From Veillonellaceae bacterium (lineage in GTDB: Bacteria; Bacillota; Negativicutes; Veillonellales; Negativicoccaceae), in assembly GCA_022771805.1 (NCBI GenBank), contig JALELM010000010.1:1-64000 (forward strand): DNA of 64,000 nt. Direction: 5' to 3'. Below the pieces are notes generated by a model. It had not been told where the DNA came from and ran no database searches. It was given only the letters and a program-made list of their open reading frames with translations. The translations under genes and the position numbers were made by a program. Position 1 is the first letter of the stretch. The number at the start of each line of letters is the position of its first letter. Of the stretch, positions 1 through 8,459 are shown piece by piece.

Positions 1-29
1 CTTTTGTTGTATAACGGAGCGGCTGCAGC

Positions 30-58
30 TTGACAAACGGTGTGCTTTTCCGTATAAT
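30..58 (+). promoter_or_regulatory. Consensus sigma-70 promoter of tRNA-Ser(GCU)
   Basis: TTGACA at 30-35 and TATAAT at 53-58 are both perfect consensus boxes with a 17-base spacer. The expected start near 65 lies only a few bases before the mature tRNA 5' end at 68. This fits a strong, dedicated stable-RNA promoter. Confidence 0.9.
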
Positions 59-67
59 AGCGACATT

Positions 68-158
68 GGAGCGGTACTCAAGAGGCTGAAGAGGACGGTT
101 TGCTAAATCGTTAGACGGTTTACCCCGTGCGTGGGTTCGAATCCCACCCGCTCCGCCA
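68..158 (+). tRNA. tRNA-Ser (anticodon GCU)
   Basis: The acceptor stem GGAGCGG (68-74) pairs with CCGCTCC (148-154), followed by discriminator G and an encoded CCA (156-158). The anticodon stem-loop has loop TTGCTAA with anticodon GCT at 102-104, so it reads AGC/AGU serine codons. The long variable arm and overall length of 91 nt are typical of class II (Ser/Leu) tRNAs. It stands alone between its own promoter and terminator. Confidence 0.95.
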
Positions 159-163
159 TATCG

Positions 164-186
164 GACACGGGAGCGTGTCTTTTTTT
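164..186 (+). terminator. Intrinsic terminator after tRNA-Ser
   Basis: GACACG (164-169) pairs with CGTGTC (174-179) around a GGAG loop and is followed directly by seven T. It ends the tRNA transcript before the acyl-CoA ligase gene. Confidence 0.85.
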
Positions 187-212
187 GTCTGAGGATTTAC
201 GGAGGGGAGAGA

Positions 213-1661
213 ATGTTTCTCGAGGAGTATTTGGCACGGACAGCACCGGAGCGAATTGCCATCCGGGGGGCTGCGCCGATCCGATACGGGGCGCTGACGG
301 AGGCGATTGCGCGATTTCGGACGGTGCTGGCGGAGCTTGGTGTGGGGAAAGGTGACCGGGTCGGCCTGTATGCGCCGAATTGTGCGGAGTTTATCTATAC
401 GTATTTTGCGACGGTATCGCTCGGGGCGATTATCGTGCCGATTAACTGCATGCTGACTAAGGATGAAGTCGGATATATTGTCGAGGATGCGGGGATTTCC
501 GTCTTGGTCAGCAGCACGGAATTTACCACGTCGGCGCAAGATCTGCTGTTGGCGGAACTGACGGAACGAGCCGCCGCGGTGACGGAATGTATTCCGGCGG
601 AGACGGAGCGGACGGCGGATGATGTCTGCACGCTGATCTATACATCCGGTACGACGGGGCGACCCAAGGGAGCCATGCTGACGCAGCGCAACCTGGTGGC
701 CAATGTCGAGCAGTTCAACCGGGTCTTGCCGCATGAGCCGGAAGATAATGTGCTGTGCGTGTTGCCGATGTATCATTGCTTCGGCTGGACGACCTGTGTC
801 ATGAATCCGCTCTTGCGCGGCGCATCGCTGACGCCGGTGGCGACGTTCATGCCGGGAGAAATTTTGCAGGCGATTGCACAATATCGGACGACGGTCGTTT
901 TCCTCGTGCCGCCGCTGTACCATTTGCTGGTGCGCCTGGCAAAATCGGAATCCCTGACGAGTGTGCGCCGCTTCGTTTCCGGCGGGGCGAGCTTGCCCGA
1001 GCCTGTCGCGAGAAAGTTCGAGGAGATTTACGGCCTGCCCATCCTGGAAGGCTACGGCCTTTCGGAAGCATCACCGGTTGTAGCGGTCAATCCGGAAGCG
1101 AAACATAAATACTTTTCTATCGGGCCGGCCTTACCGGGAGTGGATATACGCATCGATGCGGAGGAGCCGTATGTTGCGGGAACGATCGGCGAACTGCTTG
1201 TGCGCGGCGATAATGTCATGAAAGGGTATTGGAAGCTGCCGGAAGCGAGCGCGGAGGCACTGCGCGACGGCTGGTTGCATACGGGTGACTTGGCGTATTG
1301 CGATGAAGACGGCTACATTTATATCGTAGATCGTTCCAAGGATATGATCATCGTAAACGGGGAAAATGTCTATCCGCGGGAAGTGGAAGATGCCATCTAT
1401 CGTTTTCCGGGCGTGAGCGAGGTGGCGGTAGTCGGGCATCCGGGCGGCTTGCGCGGGCAGTTTGTCTGCGCCTACATCGTCATGCACGAGGGGCAGCAGC
1501 TGGTCGTGCAGGACTTGCGCCGCTTCCTGGCCAAGCAACTGGCAGGGTTCAAGCTCCCACGCAAGTATGTCGTGTTGGATGCGCTGCCGAAAAACAGTAC
1601 GGGGAAAATTTTGAAACGGGTGCTGCAGGAAAGCGAAACGTTTCGCAATGAAGAAGAATAA
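213..1661 (+). CDS. Acyl-CoA synthetase (AMP-forming), long-chain type
   Basis: The 482-residue product belongs to the ANL adenylating superfamily, which activates a carboxylate with ATP and joins it to CoA. The ATP-binding loop YTSGTTGRPKG is at residues 143-153. The GYGLSEASPV adenine-binding segment, the HTGDL motif, the hinge (VDRSKDMI) and the C-terminal catalytic-lysine motif NSTGKILKRVL follow in the expected order. The ATG at 213 has a GGAGGGG Shine-Dalgarno at 201-207. Substrate cannot be read from sequence; the best match is to FadD/LcfB-like fatty-acid ligases. It appears monocistronic, closed by a terminator. Confidence 0.85.
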   Translation: MFLEEYLARTAPERIAIRGAAPIRYGALTEAIARFRTVLAELGVGKGDRVGLYAPNCAEFIYTYFATVSLGAIIVPINCMLTKDEVGYIVEDAGISVLVSSTEFTTSAQDLLLAELTERAAAVTECIPAETERTADDVCTLIYTSGTTGRPKGAMLTQRNLVANVEQFNRVLPHEPEDNVLCVLPMYHCFGWTTCVMNPLLRGASLTPVATFMPGEILQAIAQYRTTVVFLVPPLYHLLVRLAKSESLTSVRRFVSGGASLPEPVARKFEEIYGLPILEGYGLSEASPVVAVNPEAKHKYFSIGPALPGVDIRIDAEEPYVAGTIGELLVRGDNVMKGYWKLPEASAEALRDGWLHTGDLAYCDEDGYIYIVDRSKDMIIVNGENVYPREVEDAIYRFPGVSEVAVVGHPGGLRGQFVCAYIVMHEGQQLVVQDLRRFLAKQLAGFKLPRKYVVLDALPKNSTGKILKRVLQESETFRNEEE

Positions 1662-1665
1662 ACAA

Positions 1666-1700
1666 AAAGAACCGAACGGAGTATTCCGTTCGGTTCTTTT
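1666..1700. terminator. Bidirectional terminator between acyl-CoA ligase and yip1-like gene
   Basis: A long perfect stem (AAAGAACCGAACGGA with its complement, loop GTAT at 1681-1684) is flanked by A-rich and T-rich runs on opposite sides. It can therefore serve both converging genes. Confidence 0.9.
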
Positions 1701-1705
1701 ATTCC

Positions 1706-2317
1706 TCAAAAACCGACGCCCGGCATACGGGGCATATTCTGAAGCAGATCCGACGGTGCGGAGATGATTTGGGCGGCAATGCCGGTCATGATGACAAAAA
1801 GCAGGATGAAGTAGAGGAAGAAGGCAAGTCCCGGCAAAATGGTCGCGAGCAAGCTGCGCGGGATGCTCAGTCGATAGTTCTGTTGCAGTGCAAGCAGAAC
1901 CAGGTAAAAAGACCAAAGGCCGAGGAGCATGCCCAAAAAGGAAATAAGCGGCGTCGCAACGGACTGCGGCAGGAACTGCAGCAGCGGCAGCAATGCGATG
2001 AAGCATTGCGGAAACGAAGCAAAAGGCAGTGCCTGCAAGAGGCCGCGCACATCGCCGTCGCCGCCGAGCAGGACGGCGGCAAGATGCAGGAATGCCGCAC
2101 CGAAACACAGTCCCAAGGCGGACAGGATGACGGCGGGAACGAGCAGCGCCGCGGGGGCGTGTACGATGCCGCTGAGCGTCGACAGACCGGAGATGACGGC
2201 GGTGAGTAAAAAGACGATCAGCGCCTCACTGCGCAGCGGGATATGGGTCAGACGGTACATTGTCTGAGTCGGCTCCCGCAAGATATCATAGAGTAATTCC
2301 AACGCATTAGCGAACAT
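1706..2317 (-). CDS. Yip1-family integral membrane protein
   Basis: The 203-residue protein has about five hydrophobic segments after a short N-terminal amphipathic region (FANALELLYDILREP) that resembles the start of bacterial YIP1-family (DUF1282-like) proteins. Function is unknown. I chose the ATG at 2317 over one eight codons upstream because it has a GAGGTG Shine-Dalgarno five bases away. The start overlaps the 3' end of sppA by 11 bases, so the two are probably translationally coupled. The gene ends just before a shared terminator. Confidence 0.7.
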   Translation of the reverse strand: MFANALELLYDILREPTQTMYRLTHIPLRSEALIVFLLTAVISGLSTLSGIVHAPAALLVPAVILSALGLCFGAAFLHLAAVLLGGDGDVRGLLQALPFASFPQCFIALLPLLQFLPQSVATPLISFLGMLLGLWSFYLVLLALQQNYRLSIPRSLLATILPGLAFFLYFILLFVIMTGIAAQIISAPSDLLQNMPRMPGVGF

Positions 2318-3269
2318 GGGGCACCTCGCTTTCCGCCGCACGCAGGCGGGCGGTGAATTCGGTCAGGCTTTGGCTGAATGCATGCGCCAGAGTCTCTTGC
2401 AATGCGGCCTGCAGTTGAGTGCCGAAAATCTGTTGCCAGGGAGTCTGTTCGCCGTATTCGCGCACCGGGGTATCCTCCGGATCCAGCCCGACAAGTCCGG
2501 CCGTATACGCCAAGGCATCATAGTGGTTACCGAGCGCATCGACCAGACCGAGCTCTTTCGCCTGCCTGCCGGTGAAGACTCTGCCGTCCGCCAGTTCACG
2601 GACACGCGCCGGTTCCAGTCGGCGACCTGCGGCGACAACATCGACGAATTGGCTGTAAATGTCGTTGACCATGTCTTGCAGGAGCGCGCGCTCTTCCTCG
2701 GTCATCGGCCGATTCGGCGAGAGAATATCCTTGTGTTCGCCGGATTTGATCGGATCGCTGGTGACGCCGATTTTCTCGAGCAGCTCGCGGTAGTTGGTAT
2801 AGCCGATGATGACCCCGATGCTGCCGGTCAGTGTGGACGGGTTGGCATAGATGTAGTCACCTTTGGCCGCCATCCAATAGCCGCCCGAAGCGCAGGTATC
2901 GCCCATCGAGATGATGATCGGTTTGCCCGCTGCGCGCAGGCGATCCATTTCCGTGCCGATTTCTTGGGTTGCCGTGGCGGAGCCGCCGGGGCTGTTGATG
3001 CGTACGAGGACGGCCTTGGCGTGTTCGTCTTTCGCCGCTTCGCGGAATTCGCGCATCAGGCGTTCGGAAGAGGCGCTCTCGATCCCGCCGAAGAGCCCGG
3101 CGGGGCCGGCGGACGCGACGATCGGCCCTTCGACACGGATCAGCGCGACATAATCTTCGCCGGCGAAGTCCTTTCCGGACGGTTCGCTCGGTCGCGCCTG
3201 CAAGAAAATGGAAATAAGCAGGCAGAGCACGATGACGCCGCCGATCAGCCATTGTTTTTTCTTTTGCAT
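2307..3269 (-). CDS. sppA: Signal peptide peptidase SppA
   Basis: This 320-residue membrane-anchored S49 serine protease degrades cleaved signal peptides. An N-terminal transmembrane anchor spans residues 7-23. The nucleophile is in CASGGYW (Ser128) and the general base is the lysine of SGEHKD (Lys180). Their 52-residue spacing is the same as I recall for the Bacillus SppA pair. The INSPGGS oxyanion-type loop is at about 91-97. The ATG at 3269 has AGGAGTG upstream; the longer frame to 3323 lacks such a site. It is cotranscribed with the overlapping yip1-like gene. Confidence 0.9.
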   Translation of the reverse strand: MQKKKQWLIGGVIVLCLLISIFLQARPSEPSGKDFAGEDYVALIRVEGPIVASAGPAGLFGGIESASSERLMREFREAAKDEHAKAVLVRINSPGGSATATQEIGTEMDRLRAAGKPIIISMGDTCASGGYWMAAKGDYIYANPSTLTGSIGVIIGYTNYRELLEKIGVTSDPIKSGEHKDILSPNRPMTEEERALLQDMVNDIYSQFVDVVAAGRRLEPARVRELADGRVFTGRQAKELGLVDALGNHYDALAYTAGLVGLDPEDTPVREYGEQTPWQQIFGTQLQAALQETLAHAFSQSLTEFTARLRAAESEVPHVR

Positions 3270-3423
3270 GGTTTCACTCCTAACTGTTGTCTGCAATATA
3301 TGCCCATTGTAACACAGCCGCAACGGGTGCGTATACGACGCTGCGGCAGCCTGTTCGGCTGCAGGATATGTATGTTCACCATAGTATGATAAAATAAAGT
3401 GATAAGCCGGAAGGAGAAAGTCT

Positions 3424-4455
3424 ATGGCGAAGATTTCATTACATACATTGGAGGTCGGGATTGATCCCGGCTCGCTCTATACACGGTTACAGGTCGATGC
3501 GCAGCAATTGTCGGAGCCGTCTCTTGCGGCGGCGGATTTCATCACGGGAAATATTGTCGCTGTCGGCACGGAGGCATCCATTTTACTGAAAGGATCGGCG
3601 GAACGACTGCGAGCCGTGCGCCCGTTTGTTGACGGTCGGGTGGCGGAGCCGGAAGCGGCGCGGCTGCTGATGGAGCGTCTGTTGGGCAAGGTGCAGCGCG
3701 GTCGTGTGACGCGGCCGGCGGTGTGTCTGGCGGTACCGCGCGAGTTGTCGGCGGTGGAAAAGCGGGCTTGGTTGGACACGACACGGCATGCCGGCGCAAG
3801 CGCAACGATTTTGCTCGATCGCGGCGCCGCGGCGGTGATCGGGGCGGGGTTGGAACCGTTCCGACCGCAGGCGATGCTCGGGGTCGATCTCGGCGTGGGC
3901 ATGACGGCGGCCTTGCTGGCCTGCGGCGGCTATGTCCGCACGCTGTATGCGGCGGACGGCGGCCGGGCGGTGACACGCTCGTTGCAGGCATATTTGCGGG
4001 AGCAGACGGGGCTGGATGTTGCGCCTGCGGTGCTGAATGCCTTGCAACGGGATGTCTTGAGCACGTTCGGCGGCGAGGAACGCTCCTTGCCGGTGACGGG
4101 ACGCAACCTGGCGGACGGAACGACGGCGGAACTGCAGATCCGGGCGGCGCAGCTACAGCCGCTGGCACAGGCACAGGCGGAGCGGATCGCGCACCGTCTG
4201 GTGCGACTGTTGCGGAAGGCTCCGGCGGAGATACCGGCAGATTTGTGGCGGGAGGGAATCATCCTTTCCGGCGGCGGCTCCTTGCTGCACGGCTTGGCGG
4301 AATCATTGCAGGAGCTGCTCGGGGTTCGCGTCAAGCGCGTGCAGGAGCCGTTCGGCACGGTCGCGCTCGGTGCGGCGCGGGCGCTACAGAAAAAGCGGGA
4401 ATATCGGTATCTTTTCGAAGGTACGGATGAGGAACAGGGGAGGAGTGACCGGTGA
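3424..4455 (+). CDS. mreB: MreB-like actin-family protein with degenerate ATP motifs
   Basis: At 343 residues and directly before mreC-mreD this is positionally MreB, the filament that guides lateral wall synthesis. The actin-like framework is visible: GIDPGS near the start (phosphate-1), GVDLGVGMT near 157 (phosphate-2) and ILSGGGSLLHGL near 281 (adenosine site). However, canonical MreB has DLGTANT and DIGGGTT at the first two sites, so both nucleotide loops are altered. The normally conserved GEATAE catalytic stretch is also not recognisable. AAGGAG lies seven bases before the ATG. The stop overlaps the GTG start of mreC (GTGA). Confidence 0.8.
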   Translation: MAKISLHTLEVGIDPGSLYTRLQVDAQQLSEPSLAAADFITGNIVAVGTEASILLKGSAERLRAVRPFVDGRVAEPEAARLLMERLLGKVQRGRVTRPAVCLAVPRELSAVEKRAWLDTTRHAGASATILLDRGAAAVIGAGLEPFRPQAMLGVDLGVGMTAALLACGGYVRTLYAADGGRAVTRSLQAYLREQTGLDVAPAVLNALQRDVLSTFGGEERSLPVTGRNLADGTTAELQIRAAQLQPLAQAQAERIAHRLVRLLRKAPAEIPADLWREGIILSGGGSLLHGLAESLQELLGVRVKRVQEPFGTVALGAARALQKKREYRYLFEGTDEEQGRSDR

Positions 4456-5348
4456 ATTTATTCAGTCGACGAGTACTTTGGGTTTTTGTCGGCATCCTGA
4501 TCTTGGTCGGGATTTTCGGTTGGGCTTGGCGTCATCGTGAATCGGTGCCTTTCGTAACCAAGCCCCTCGTGACCCTGACCACGCCGTTTCAGTACGGCGC
4601 CGCACGCGGCACGCAGGAACTGATGGCGGGAATCAGCGTGCTGCGAGCCGCTGTACAGGGTGAACGGGATCGGACGGAGTTGGAGCGGGAAAATGCGGAA
4701 TTACGGATGATGTTGACTTCGCAACGGGAACTGCTGGCGGAAAACATCCGTTTGCGGGACTTGCTCGCATTTCAGGTGAGCTATCCGCAATATAGTCTGC
4801 TGTCCTCGCGCGTCATTGCCCGCGACGACGGCGGCTGGACGCAGACCGTTCTGATCGATCGCGGTGCGGACGACGGTGTGCGGGAATATATGCCGGTATT
4901 GTTGCCGGAAGGCTTGGTCGGGTTTGTCAGCGATGTGTTCCCGAGCTCGGCCCGGGTGCGGCTGCTCATCGATCCGCGGACGGCGGTCGGCGGTATCGTG
5001 CAGCGGCCGGAATCACGAGTGGCTTCGATGGTTACGGGGAACGGCAATGATCGGGAACATCCGGAAATGATTCAGATTATAAAAGAGGGAGATATCGTAG
5101 CCGGTGATACGATTGTTACTTCTGGTTACGGCGGCCTGTATCCGAAAGGCATTTTCATCGGGACGGTGATTGCCGTGGAGCCGGATGTTTCCGGTGTGGT
5201 GAAACGTGCCGTGTTGAACCCCGGCGTGCGTTTTGATTCCTTGGAAGAGGTCTTCGTGGTATTGGCGGCGGACACGGCGGCACCGCCGGATCCGGCCGAT
5301 ATGCCGCATCTCGTTGCGCCGGCGCCGCAAGCGGGAGGCCGGGAATGA
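4452..5348 (+). CDS. mreC: Rod shape-determining protein MreC
   Basis: The 298-residue protein has one N-terminal transmembrane helix (about residues 8-26) and a charged coiled coil around 75-105 (RTELERENAELRMML). A beta-rich extracellular domain follows, with the typical IDRGADDGV and VTSGYGGLYPKGI segments. MreC is the periplasmic scaffold linking MreB to PBP2/RodA. The start is GTG, overlapping the mreB stop as GTGA; the stop overlaps mreD as ATGA. The tail after about residue 275 is Pro/Ala-rich and probably disordered. Confidence 0.93.
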   Translation: MNLFSRRVLWVFVGILILVGIFGWAWRHRESVPFVTKPLVTLTTPFQYGAARGTQELMAGISVLRAAVQGERDRTELERENAELRMMLTSQRELLAENIRLRDLLAFQVSYPQYSLLSSRVIARDDGGWTQTVLIDRGADDGVREYMPVLLPEGLVGFVSDVFPSSARVRLLIDPRTAVGGIVQRPESRVASMVTGNGNDREHPEMIQIIKEGDIVAGDTIVTSGYGGLYPKGIFIGTVIAVEPDVSGVVKRAVLNPGVRFDSLEEVFVVLAADTAAPPDPADMPHLVAPAPQAGGRE

Positions 5349-5842
5349 GGAATTGGGAAATCCTCGGCACCTCGGTGTTGCTTTTGTTGCTGCAGAGTGC
5401 CGTGCTGCCCTTTGTCTGGCCGGTATTGCCGCTTCCCGATTTGTGGCTGATCGCCGTTATTCTGCTGACCTTTTTTTACGGGCCGCGTTACGGTTTGCCG
5501 GCGGCGCTGATCGGCGGCCTCGCGACGGATGTCGTTACCGGAACGCTGGTCGGCGGTCACCTGCTCGTCTACCTGGTGGCGGTGGCATTGTTGCGGCCGT
5601 TTTGGCGGATTTTACAAAACCGTTTGCGTTTAACGTTTTTGGCGGTATTTTTTGTGAGCCTGGTCGCCGGTGAATTCGGTGTGTTCGTTGCCAAAGCGGC
5701 GGGAGCCGAGATCAGTTGGTTGCGATATTTTTGGGGAACGGCGCTGCCGCAAGCGGTGATGAATGCGCCTTGCAGCGTGCTGCTGCATCTGTGGTGGCGA
5801 CCGCAACGGGAGAGATACCGAGATGCTGAAAAGTTTTTATAA
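5345..5842 (+). CDS. mreD: Rod shape-determining protein MreD
   Basis: This 165-residue polytopic membrane protein has about five hydrophobic segments, with the PLPDLWLI and GPRYGLPAALIGGLATD stretches usual in MreD. It begins in an ATGA overlap with mreC, and its last 20 bases overlap the start of mrdA. This tight packing fits fixed stoichiometry of the elongasome proteins. Confidence 0.9.
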   Translation: MRNWEILGTSVLLLLLQSAVLPFVWPVLPLPDLWLIAVILLTFFYGPRYGLPAALIGGLATDVVTGTLVGGHLLVYLVAVALLRPFWRILQNRLRLTFLAVFFVSLVAGEFGVFVAKAAGAEISWLRYFWGTALPQAVMNAPCSVLLHLWWRPQRERYRDAEKFL

Positions 5843-7628
5843 AAAAGCGTCCGATATACGATATGATCGTTTGCTGTACACGATAGTGGCGGTCTTTTGC
5901 GTTCTCGGCTTGCGGCTGTTCTACCTGCAAGTTGTCGAAGGCGCCCACTACCGGGAGCTTGCGGACGGCAATCGGATTCGCACGCAGATCTTGCAGGCGA
6001 CGCGCGGGATTATGTACGACCGCAACGGGGATATTCTCGTCAGCTCGCGGCCGGTGTATATCGTCAGCTATACGCCGCAGCCGGGCGGCATGCCGGCGGA
6101 AATGCAGGCACGTCTGGCGACGCTTCTGGCGATGACGCCGGAAGAAATCCAAAAGAAGATAGCCGAGCACGGCAACTTTTTCGGTGCGGTGCAGCTGAAA
6201 GCGGATATCGGGCAGGATACGGTGGCCAGGCTGGAGGAATATCGTGATGTATTTCCCGGCATAGCGATCGAAGTGCAGCCGCTGCGCTACTATCCGTACG
6301 GAGATTTGGCGGCGCATGTGGTCGGGTATGTCGGTGAGGCGGGGCCGGGCGAAACGAAAGAAGACGGCGAGCCGTTTTTGCCGGGAATACCCGTCGGGCG
6401 TGCCGGCTTGGAAGGGTATTATGATTCCGTTCTGCAGGGGACACCGGGCGGCCGTCGCGTGGAAGTAGATGCGACGGGACGGACGGTAAAAACCGTAGAA
6501 GCGGAGCCGACCGTCCAAGGGCACAATATTCGCTTGACTTTGGATATTCCGTTGCAGCGGGCGACGGAGGAGGCGATCCTTGATAAGGTAAACGAGCTGA
6601 TGCTTAACAATGTCTGGCCGACCGGCGTGGCGGCGGTGGCGATGGATCCGAACACGGGGGCGATACTGGCGATGGCCAGCTGGCCCGATTTCAATCCGAA
6701 TTCGTTCGCGTTGGGGATCAGTGAGCAGGAGTGGCGCAGCCTGAATGAAAACCCGCTCCGCCCGTTCGATAATCGAACGCTTACCGGCACCTATCCGCCG
6801 GGATCGCTGTTCAAAGCGATTACGGGCACGGCGGCGCTGGAAGCGAAAGTGATTACGCCGCAGGAAATTATTTATGATACGGGGAAACATTGGCTGATCG
6901 ATAAACGGAATGCCGGTGGAGAAGCTTACGGCCCGATCAATTTCGAGACTGCCATGGCGAAATCGGCCAATGTGTATTTCTACGAATTGGGAAACCGACT
7001 CGGTATCGATCGGATCGAAGAAACGGCACGGGCATTCGGGCTCGGTCAGAAAACGGGAATCGATCTTTACGGCGAGGTCGAGGGACTGGTTGCCGGCGAG
7101 GCGTATAAGCGGCAAGTGTTTGACGACGACTGGTATCTCGGCGAAACGTTCGATGCCGCGATCGGGCAGAGCTTCCATCTTGCGACGCCGTTGCAGATGG
7201 CGGAAGTGTTCAGCGAAATCGCTAACGGCGGTACACGCTATCGACCGTACTTGGTCAGTCGGATTGATAATCGGGACGGCTCGCCGTATCGCATTCATAC
7301 GCCGGAGGTGACGGGACGGCTGACCGTGTCGAAGCAGGTTCTTGACACGGTGCGGCACGGGTTGCTGGCTGTTACGCGTCCCGGGGGTACGGCGGGACAT
7401 CTTTTTGCCGGGTACCCCTTGGCGGTGGCCGGCAAGACGGCGACTTCAGAAACCGGAGTCGGCCGCGATCATGCTTGGTTTGCGGCCTATGCTCCTTTCG
7501 ACAAGCCGCAAATCGTAGTAGTCGTGATCGTGGAGCATGCGGGCTACGGGATCGAGTCCGCCGCGCCGATTGCCAAGCAGATGTTGGATGCCTATTTCCG
7601 AATTGGTGCAACGACACAGAAAGGATAG
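5823..7628 (+). CDS. mrdA: Penicillin-binding protein 2 (elongation transpeptidase)
   Basis: The 601-residue class B PBP has one N-terminal transmembrane helix (about 17-37) and a PBP dimerisation/pedestal domain. The transpeptidase domain has SLFK with nucleophile Ser328 and Lys331, and SAN at 381-383. The third motif reads KTAT (Lys538), where PBP2 normally has KTGT or KSGT, so the conserved glycine is replaced by alanine. It cross-links wall during elongation together with RodA. I used the ATG at 5823 (GGGAGA upstream) rather than the in-frame ATG at 5763, which would lie deep in mreD. Confidence 0.92.
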   Translation: MLKSFYKKASDIRYDRLLYTIVAVFCVLGLRLFYLQVVEGAHYRELADGNRIRTQILQATRGIMYDRNGDILVSSRPVYIVSYTPQPGGMPAEMQARLATLLAMTPEEIQKKIAEHGNFFGAVQLKADIGQDTVARLEEYRDVFPGIAIEVQPLRYYPYGDLAAHVVGYVGEAGPGETKEDGEPFLPGIPVGRAGLEGYYDSVLQGTPGGRRVEVDATGRTVKTVEAEPTVQGHNIRLTLDIPLQRATEEAILDKVNELMLNNVWPTGVAAVAMDPNTGAILAMASWPDFNPNSFALGISEQEWRSLNENPLRPFDNRTLTGTYPPGSLFKAITGTAALEAKVITPQEIIYDTGKHWLIDKRNAGGEAYGPINFETAMAKSANVYFYELGNRLGIDRIEETARAFGLGQKTGIDLYGEVEGLVAGEAYKRQVFDDDWYLGETFDAAIGQSFHLATPLQMAEVFSEIANGGTRYRPYLVSRIDNRDGSPYRIHTPEVTGRLTVSKQVLDTVRHGLLAVTRPGGTAGHLFAGYPLAVAGKTATSETGVGRDHAWFAAYAPFDKPQIVVVVIVEHAGYGIESAAPIAKQMLDAYFRIGATTQKG

Positions 7629-7630
7629 CT

Positions 7631-8458
7631 ATGGGACAGATTATTACCTTGGCCTCCGGTAAGGGAGGCGTGGGCAAGACGATCGTGACGGGAGCTCTCG
7701 GTGCGGCGCTGGCGGAAGCCGGCCGCCGCGTGCTCCTGTTGGACTGTGATATGGGTCTGCGGGATCTGGATCTCGTGCTCGGGATGGAAAACCGCGTTCT
7801 TTTTGATGTTTTTGATGTGGCGACGGGGCGCTGTTTCGAGCAGGATGCCATCCTTCCCGTGCGCGAAGGTCTCGATTTTTTGCCGGCCAGCCAGAAATAT
7901 CGCTGGGAAGAAATCGAGGGAGATGCCGTGCTGACCGTCTTGGAAGACTTGCGGGAAGAGTACGATTACCTGATCGTAGACAGCCCGGCGGGGATCGGCA
8001 AAGGGTTGATCTATACCTTGCGGATGGCGGACGAAATCTTGCTGGTTGCGGAACCGACCTGGGTGTCCGTGCGGGATACGTCGCGGGTAATGAGTTACCT
8101 GCATGAGGAGCGGCTGTTTCGCTATGCGATACTGGGGAATAATTTCCCCGCCCGGCCGGAGCCGCCGTACCTGTCCGTGACGGAGCTTACGGACAGTCTG
8201 CAGGCGGAACGCCTGGCCGGTGTGTTGCCGCACAGCCGGCAGGTACTGCGCGCTTCGCAGGCCGGTCAACTGGCGGATCTTGCACTGCTCGGCGAGTTTG
8301 CGACGGGCATTCGGATGGTGGCGGCGGATCTGATCGCGGGGACGGAACGCTCGGCGGCGGAATGGGAGGCCTACCTGGCTCGAACGGAACCGCAGGGGAA
8401 AGGCTTGCGTGCCCGTCGCGGGACGGCAGGTTTCTGGCGCAGCCGGCGGCGGTGGTAG
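7631..8458 (+). CDS. minD: MinD-like septum-site ATPase
   Basis: The 275-residue P-loop ATPase carries the deviant Walker A motif KGGVGKT at residues 11-17, the MinD signature around GLRDLDLVLGMENR, and a Walker B-type IVDSPAGIG. MinD normally recruits MinC to block polar division. Neither minC nor minE lies next to it: the gene sits two bases after mrdA and one base before rodA. The C-terminus ends in a basic aromatic stretch (GFWRSRRRW) that could be a membrane-targeting tail, but it does not closely resemble the usual MinD helix. Confidence 0.85.
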   Translation: MGQIITLASGKGGVGKTIVTGALGAALAEAGRRVLLLDCDMGLRDLDLVLGMENRVLFDVFDVATGRCFEQDAILPVREGLDFLPASQKYRWEEIEGDAVLTVLEDLREEYDYLIVDSPAGIGKGLIYTLRMADEILLVAEPTWVSVRDTSRVMSYLHEERLFRYAILGNNFPARPEPPYLSVTELTDSLQAERLAGVLPHSRQVLRASQAGQLADLALLGEFATGIRMVAADLIAGTERSAAEWEAYLARTEPQGKGLRARRGTAGFWRSRRRW

Positions 8459-8459
8459 C

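Noticed and set aside
120-923. Reverse frame covering the tRNA and acyl-CoA ligase start
   Set aside because: It overlaps a tRNA, its terminator and a motif-rich gene, and has no signals of its own.
5712-7400. 562-codon reverse frame opposite mrdA
   Set aside because: It is antisense to an unmistakable PBP2 with intact motifs, and its composition (Arg, His, Pro) is that of a shadow frame.
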